NCBI GenBank assembly: GCA_024220505.1
Contig: JAKZZE010000027.1
Coordinates: 310,001 to 374,000 of the forward strand
Length of the DNA stretch: 64,000 nt
From: Rhizopus arrhizus
Lineage: Eukaryota > Mucoromycota > Mucoromycetes > Mucorales > Rhizopodaceae
Direction of reading: 5' to 3'
Position 1 is the stretch's first letter. Each line of letters opens with the position of its first letter. The notes below the pieces were generated by a model. The model did not search any database. It was not told the origin of the DNA and saw nothing but the letters and a program-made list of their open reading frames with translations. Positions 59,622 to 64,000 of this stretch are shown one piece after another. Both the position numbers and the translations under genes were made by a program.

Positions 59622-59966
59622 TGTGGTATTTACACAAGTAATAAAGTAATAATGTAAATTACTACAAACAATGATCCTCCAAATTGGGAATACTGGTCAT
59701 TGTATTATGTTACCTCAACTAAAATTATATCCCAATCCACTCCAGAATATAACAAGTTCCTGGATCAGGATTAATAATTACTTCTTTATAAAAAGTTGTC
59801 AAACAATACCAATCCTATAAATAATTCATCATCTAATATCGATTAATAATCAATAATCATATACTGTGAATACTATTATTTAGCTGTGGATAGAAAAGTA
59901 TAAATACCCTCATATTTTTAACTTGAATAAAGGACAATCTACTTTGAGTCTCACTTATTTTTATAT
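59622..59966. mobile_element. Second LTR-like insertion between endonuclease and RT
   Basis: Begins TGTGGTATTTACACAAG, similar in its first ~14 bases to the LTR at 57334, and has TATAAATACCC and GAATAAAGGAC in LTR-like order near 59900-59930. No matching target duplication is seen and the right end is unclear. The insertion coincides with loss of the LINE segment that should link endonuclease and RT. Confidence 0.45.
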
Positions 59967-60511
59967 TTATTGATTGACTTAGCTGAAAATGGCATGATTC
60001 TCAACATACTCATGGAACAAGCTCATGTTCAAAAACGGCCTGAGATTGGTCTCTTATTAGATCAAGAAAAGGCCTATGATCGCGTCCACCCTTTGTACTT
60101 GCGTCAAACAATGCTGGCCTTTGGTTTTACTCCATCTTTAGTCCATTCTTTTGAGAGTCTTTTCTTTGGAAATGCGGTGAGAATCAATATCAATGGGCAT
60201 TTTACCAACAGAATTGATCAGCGTCATGATCTTCGAAAGGCGATCCATTATCGTCTCTTCTTTTCAACATTGCGCTGGAACAGTTTCTTCGACGTAACCT
60301 TCAAGATTCTTTCAAGTTTTCCAATTCCAAGTAGTGAGCAACTCGGCCACCACAACATTCAATACCATGCCTCCTCCCTTAAAGATACTTGCCTATGCGG
60401 ATGATGTATGTTACGTACAAACTCGCGAAAGAGCACACAATTATATTTTATTAACCGACAGCCATTGTTTTATAACGGCCAATTCCACCCTCATACAGTG
60501 CCGCTAGTGCC

Positions 60512-60704
60512 TTTTTTTTGTATGAGGATTTTATTCGGATGCCGTATTTTTAGCTGGTCATCATAAGAAACATTTTTTAATAACAAGGCTTAAACCCACG
60601 AACAAACAAACAGAAAACGATCATGGAGATTGGAACTAGTGCCATCAGACGAGAGACTAATCCAGCAGAAAGAACTTTGACCACTTGGCTAGGGGACTTT
60701 GCCC
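60512..60704 (-). mobile_element. Short LINE 3' fragment with 16-bp target duplication
   Basis: A T tract at 60512-60519 (poly(A) on the minus strand) follows CAGTGCCGCTAGTGCC (60496-60511). The near-identical CAGTGCCGCCAGTGCC lies at 60705-60720. The minus-strand ORF inside ends LVPISMIVFCLFVRGFKPCY, then a 3' UTR with CCGAATAAAATCCTCATAC before the tail. The same 3' UTR wording precedes the tail of the LINE at 63641. It is a strongly 5'-truncated insertion. Confidence 0.75.
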
Positions 60705-60923
60705 CAGTGCCGCCAGTGCCAAATGGCGGTACTCCAAAACTCATGGCGGCTTTTAACACTCCAACTTGTGGATTTTCATATCTAATTAGCGGTTCTGCCA
60801 TTTTCAACCAGAGGTTTAGCCATGTCCAATCAGCGACGTTTTAAAGCTTAAACGGCGGTTTTGCAAATTCTCAAGTTGCTCTTTCCGTTTTCCAATATTT
60901 TCGCGTTTTAATGTTTACTCACA

Positions 60924-62854
60924 ATGTCTAATTGGGAAAATTTTAAACCAAAGCTTCAGGTACCAAGTAAAAAAGGGAGCAAAAGTAGCCTTAAAGAATT
61001 ATTAACTGAAGTTGCTTAGACTATTGGATATCAAAAACCTGTACTCAGTGGTCAGCACAAGAATTTTGCCATCATTTGCTGCAAGCGAATCCATCTTATA
61101 GCAAGTGAAGTGCTATGGGTTTGTTTTCAGAGGATTTAGATGTTATTCGAGTTCAACTCGCTCATCACAAGCTCATTTCCTCAAGAATGAAAGCTCTTGT
61201 AAAACAATCATCAAAAAAAGACGAATTACTGAATCAATTCTGAGCAGAGTATTCAACTACCATCAAATCAATCTCTCTCAAAAGAAAGTATAATGTATTT
61301 GTTGCAGGAAGTTTACTGGAAGAAGAAGCAATTGGAACACTTCAACAGCAAGCTGCAATCAAAAAAAGCCTAGGCGAAGAGCTTGATAACAGTAGATAGA
61401 CAGACAGAGGATGATGGTGCTCTGCAATAAGTTGACAACGATGACATGCAAGATCCACGTATCGAGCATGACGATGTATATGTATCCAATTCCTCTCTTT
61501 CTGTTGGAACTATTATCAAAAGGGAGGCTGTAAAGATCCACGAAGTATATGCCCAAAATATTGAAAAGTGTCCCGTTGACGACAGGAAGGTCATGACAAA
61601 TGGTCTATCTTCTATTTTAGATCTTTGCGATCAGTCGCTAAACTCTCAGCAATGGCTCTTCACTTTAAAACAATGGCATGAGCTTCTCGAGCGATCTTCT
61701 TTCTTGAAGTTGCAACCAAGCTGCTTGAGTAAGCAAGTCTTTGATACAATCTGTATTGTAAAAAATTGCTGCCAGTCCGAGGAAGATACGACTAGTGCAT
61801 TAGCGTACACCAAAGCATTAAAAGACCAGGCAGAACGCGCTGAGGACGTTTTGTCATATAAAATAGTCAAGCATTCTCTCAAACTTCTTAGAGATTACCC
61901 CTTAATGCTCATTAAAACCCCCCAATCGACTATACCGAGAGTGACTACCTGTACGTGCTCTGGATGAAAATCTTTAAGACCATGTTTCCTCCAGAGAAAA
62001 GTCTGGTTCGTATCAAAACTGGTGAGTCTATTTTCTCTACTTCTACTGCAAGCAAGAAGGAGCTTTACCCAGACGCCAAAGATATCAGAGGGTTCAAGAT
62101 TGATATCAGATTTATTGTTGATGTTGATAGAAAAGAGATAGATGTAGCAGTGGCCGAAGTAGCAAAGGATGACAACAAGGATAAAACAATAAGTGATCAA
62201 GGAAAGCTATCGCGCGAGGGAAAAGACATTATTGACAACCTTGTTGATATTGTTGATGTCAAAACCATCAAGTCATGTCGTGCTTATCTATTTCAAATTG
62301 CTGGCAGTGAATGCATAGTATCGAGTATTTCTCTTGGTAGCAATGGATTATATGTTGTCCTTCATCAAAATGACATTTCACTTCCTTGCTCTCCTCAGGA
62401 GCTTGATAATCTCAGATCATTTTTGCCTTTCCTCTCATCTTATAAAAGGGAAATTGAACCTTTGGCTTTAGAGGTTAAAAGCAAATCATCTCAAAAGTTT
62501 GGCACAAGGAAAGTCTTGGGTTTGGAGCAAACCAAAAAAGTATGGGAGTGCATCCATTGGGTGCGAGATACGTACTACTCACCACCACCAAAGAGCATCT
62601 CCGCCATTCCTTGCTCTCTTTTCGGTAGTCCGCCACCTAACATTTTGTCAAAGTTGAAGTCAGCTTACGAAAAAGATACCGGCCGCGCTTATCGACAGGA
62701 AGAAGAGGAAGAAGAGCAAGAGAATCCTAGTGAGTATGATGTGTACGGGTGGAAAAGGAGAAACGATGGAAAGTTCTATAATAAGTTTAGCAAAACAGTT
62801 GCTGATGAACATCCCGCAAAGAGAAATGAAAAGGGAAAGCAAAAAGCTTCCTGA
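60924..62854 (+). pseudogene. Decayed Mucorales multicopy gene, FKIDIRF...AEVAK core
   Basis: ATG at 60924 opens MSNWENFKPKLQVPSKKGSK and meets a TAG at 61017. Coding-like sequence continues through frame changes (LLEEEAIGTLQQQAAIKKSL near 61310). A TAA near 61422 precedes the main N-terminal block 61446-61920. A frame change in a run of six C (61918-61923) leads to the C-terminal block to 62854. That block has SDYLYVLWMKIF, then DIRGFKIDIRFIVDVDRKEI and DVAVAEVAKDDNKDK. It then reads GKLSREGKDIIDNLVDIV, and ends in a Pro-rich and Glu-rich tail. The D-x(n)-E-x2-K spacing recalls nuclease folds; this is inference. The layout is shared with a lineage-specific multicopy family of unknown function. 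At least four lesions make this copy non-functional. Confidence 0.55.
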
Positions 62855-62899
62855 ACTTCCTTTTTGATTTAATATACGAGCTGTTTCCTTTGCGTTTTA

Positions 62900-63330
62900 T
62901 TGAAAAACTTTTATTTATGCTTTTCTTGCGTCTATACATATCTTATGTAGTACTTATAATTTACATAACGTGTAATGGTATTGTAATATCTGAGATAATG
63001 TATATAATAAAATTAAGAATATGAAAAGAATCATAATTTTATTAAAGAAAATAAAGGGCTATTTATACAAATTATAATTAACTAGACAAAAGATAATTAC
63101 TAAGAAATAAGCACCAATTGATATCAATATGAATATGTCAGAAGGATTCATATTGTTATCTTACAGGTTATTGGCTACTTGATTTCTTAGGACAGCATTT
63201 CCACAACCTTCGAGATTATGCCTAGCTGAGCTACCAATTGAAGATTCGTCTGAAGTTGGAGACATCACAGGTATTGCCAGTGGCTAGTCTTTAAGATAAT
63301 TGTTACTTTTTTATGAAGAAGCTTCTTTGG
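62900..63330. repeat. Possible LTR-like repeat, minus orientation
   Basis: The order of AATTTTATTAAAG, GGGCTATTTATA and ACTAGACAAAAGATAATTAC parallels TTTTATTAAAG, GGCTATTTATA and GGTGACAAAAGATAG in the solo LTR at 16211-16582. This suggests a related antisense LTR. Ends and target duplication could not be found. Confidence 0.4.
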
Positions 63331-63640
63331 CAAAAGCAGGTAAAATTATGCTGGATAAAAAGAATAAATAAATACTGATTTGTCAATTAAAGTCATTTAT
63401 AGTATTTATGGTCTTATTCTAAAAGAAAAAAGAAAAATATTTATTCTCTAAGGTTAAAGTTATATATTTCCTGATGATGCTTTTTGGTCGTGCTACTTAT
63501 TGTCTAGTATTTAGATCGTGAGTTAGATAACTAGCATTCATTTGCGAAACAAAGGATAGTACCTGTTGGTCAGATTAACATATTTACGTTTGCATCAAAA
63601 GAGCGGGTAGTATTTGTATTCAAATGCAGGAAAACACTAA
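63331..63640. other. Intergenic, no gene seen
   Basis: AT-rich spacer before the 3' end of the LINE at the right edge. Confidence 0.5.
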
Positions 63641-64000
63641 TTTTTTTTATGTATGAGGAGTTTATTCTTGTGCCGCCTTTAGACGTACATTGTAAGAAAG
63701 CATTTAAATAGATAGAATAAAAGTATAAAATTAATGTGATATCTGATTATTGTCTTGGAATTCTTTCTGATAAAGATTTTCTAAGAAATGAGTTGAAAGT
63801 GTATCCCACATAGGTTGTTTAAGTGGACAAGGCCAGAAGAAATGTTCATCAGATTCGATTGCGCCACACAGCATACACCTTTTATCAGTAATAGTGTTTG
63901 GCATGATTTTGGTGCAATCGGGATCATGTTGGCAGCTTGGAATGATAGAGTCGCCAAAGAATGGTTCGTGCTGGATGCGGAATTGAGGCGTGCCAAAACT
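63641..64000 (-). mobile_element. LINE 3' end entering from the right edge
   Basis: On the minus strand an open frame from the edge reads FGTPQFRIQHEPFFGDSIIP, then CQHDPDC and RCMLCGAIESDEHFFWPCPL. This is a CCHC-type knuckle typical of LINE ORF2 tails, and it is followed by KQPMWDTLSTHFL and a stop. The 3' UTR has AAGAATAAACTCCTCATAC and ends in an A tail (T tract 63641-63648 on the plus strand). The UTR matches the fragment at 60512-60704. The open frame over ~70 codons suggests a younger copy. Confidence 0.8.

Larger units (their letters stand above)
57083..60480 (+). mobile_element. Broken LINE with ORF1, endonuclease and partial RT, carrying LTR insertions
   Basis: ORF1 pieces: 57084-57353 (PWSQVVARKRTSLVNATFEN), then 57693-57944 and 57951-58238, and in another frame 58057-58833. 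Two CCHC knuckles occur, CRYCHAEGHVVPDC and CWNCRTSGHIAAEC, separated by a frame change. ORF2 starts at 58833 with an AP-type endonuclease (FNISSLNCNSL, FQETHTT, then after a frame change IIILGDINYSYH and STIDYIFISN). The RT resumes at about 59970 with NGMILNILMEQAHVQ, GLLLDQEKAYDRVHPLYLRQ and, after a frame change, LAYADDVCYV near 60390. The segment between endonuclease and RT is missing, replaced by an LTR-like sequence. The element is dead. Confidence 0.82.

Noticed and set aside
1..64000. CRISPR arrays, tRNA or rRNA genes
   Set aside because: No regularly spaced repeats, cloverleaf-type or rRNA sequence was seen on reading; a tRNAscan-SE run would be needed to exclude tRNAs fully.

Overview
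The window is nuclear DNA from a filamentous fungus, almost certainly a member of the Mucorales (Mucoromycota). The base composition is AT-rich. Genes carry short introns of about 35-75 bases with GTAAGT-like donors and TAG/AAG acceptors. The repeats are Mucorales-type non-LTR retrotransposons and lineage-specific multicopy families. The chitin deacetylase pair also fits cell walls of this group. The species cannot be named from the sequence alone.

Layout. 0-9.2 kb: the 3' end of a 5'-nucleotidase gene, a small 4-exon conserved gene, a decayed multicopy gene split by a 5'-truncated LINE with a perfect 17-bp target duplication, then a compact island (TM2 protein, RBM42-type RNA-binding protein, MTG1-type mitochondrial GTPase, a small basic protein). 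9.2-22.3 kb: a repeat-rich stretch with MITEs, two LINE remnants, a decayed D...E-type multicopy gene, a Tc1/mariner transposase pseudogene with a solo LTR in its right end, and a decayed gene that resembles a serine-recombinase (resolvase) fold. 22.3-36.2 kb: a gene-rich block of neutral trehalase, DDHD phospholipase, a coiled-coil protein, a U-box cyclophilin (PPIL2/Cyp60 type), a PX-BAR sorting nexin and an acidic hypothetical. Two convergent pairs here have stop codons about 20 bp apart. 36.2-43.5 kb: a gene-poor region with RT remnants. 43.5-56.8 kb: a kinesin-4-like motor, two convergent paralogous chitin deacetylases and an aldo/keto reductase. 57-64 kb: a nested transposon pile (MITE, LINE, LTR), a LINE 3' fragment with a 16-bp target duplication, a second nuclease-like multicopy pseudogene and the 3' end of another LINE at the right edge.

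The housekeeping genes do not form one pathway. Recurring themes are secreted cell-wall remodelling (two chitin deacetylases), trehalose mobilisation, and membrane or vesicle trafficking (DDHD lipase, sorting nexin, kinesin). The accessory material is dominated by degenerate mobile elements. The parts most worth a second look are the Mucorales-specific multicopy families with D...ExK-like or YxRxS-like signatures, and a small MITE family that sits at the 5' side of three minus-strand genes.

Exon boundaries were worked out by hand from reading frames and splice signals. No alignment, expression data or database search was available.
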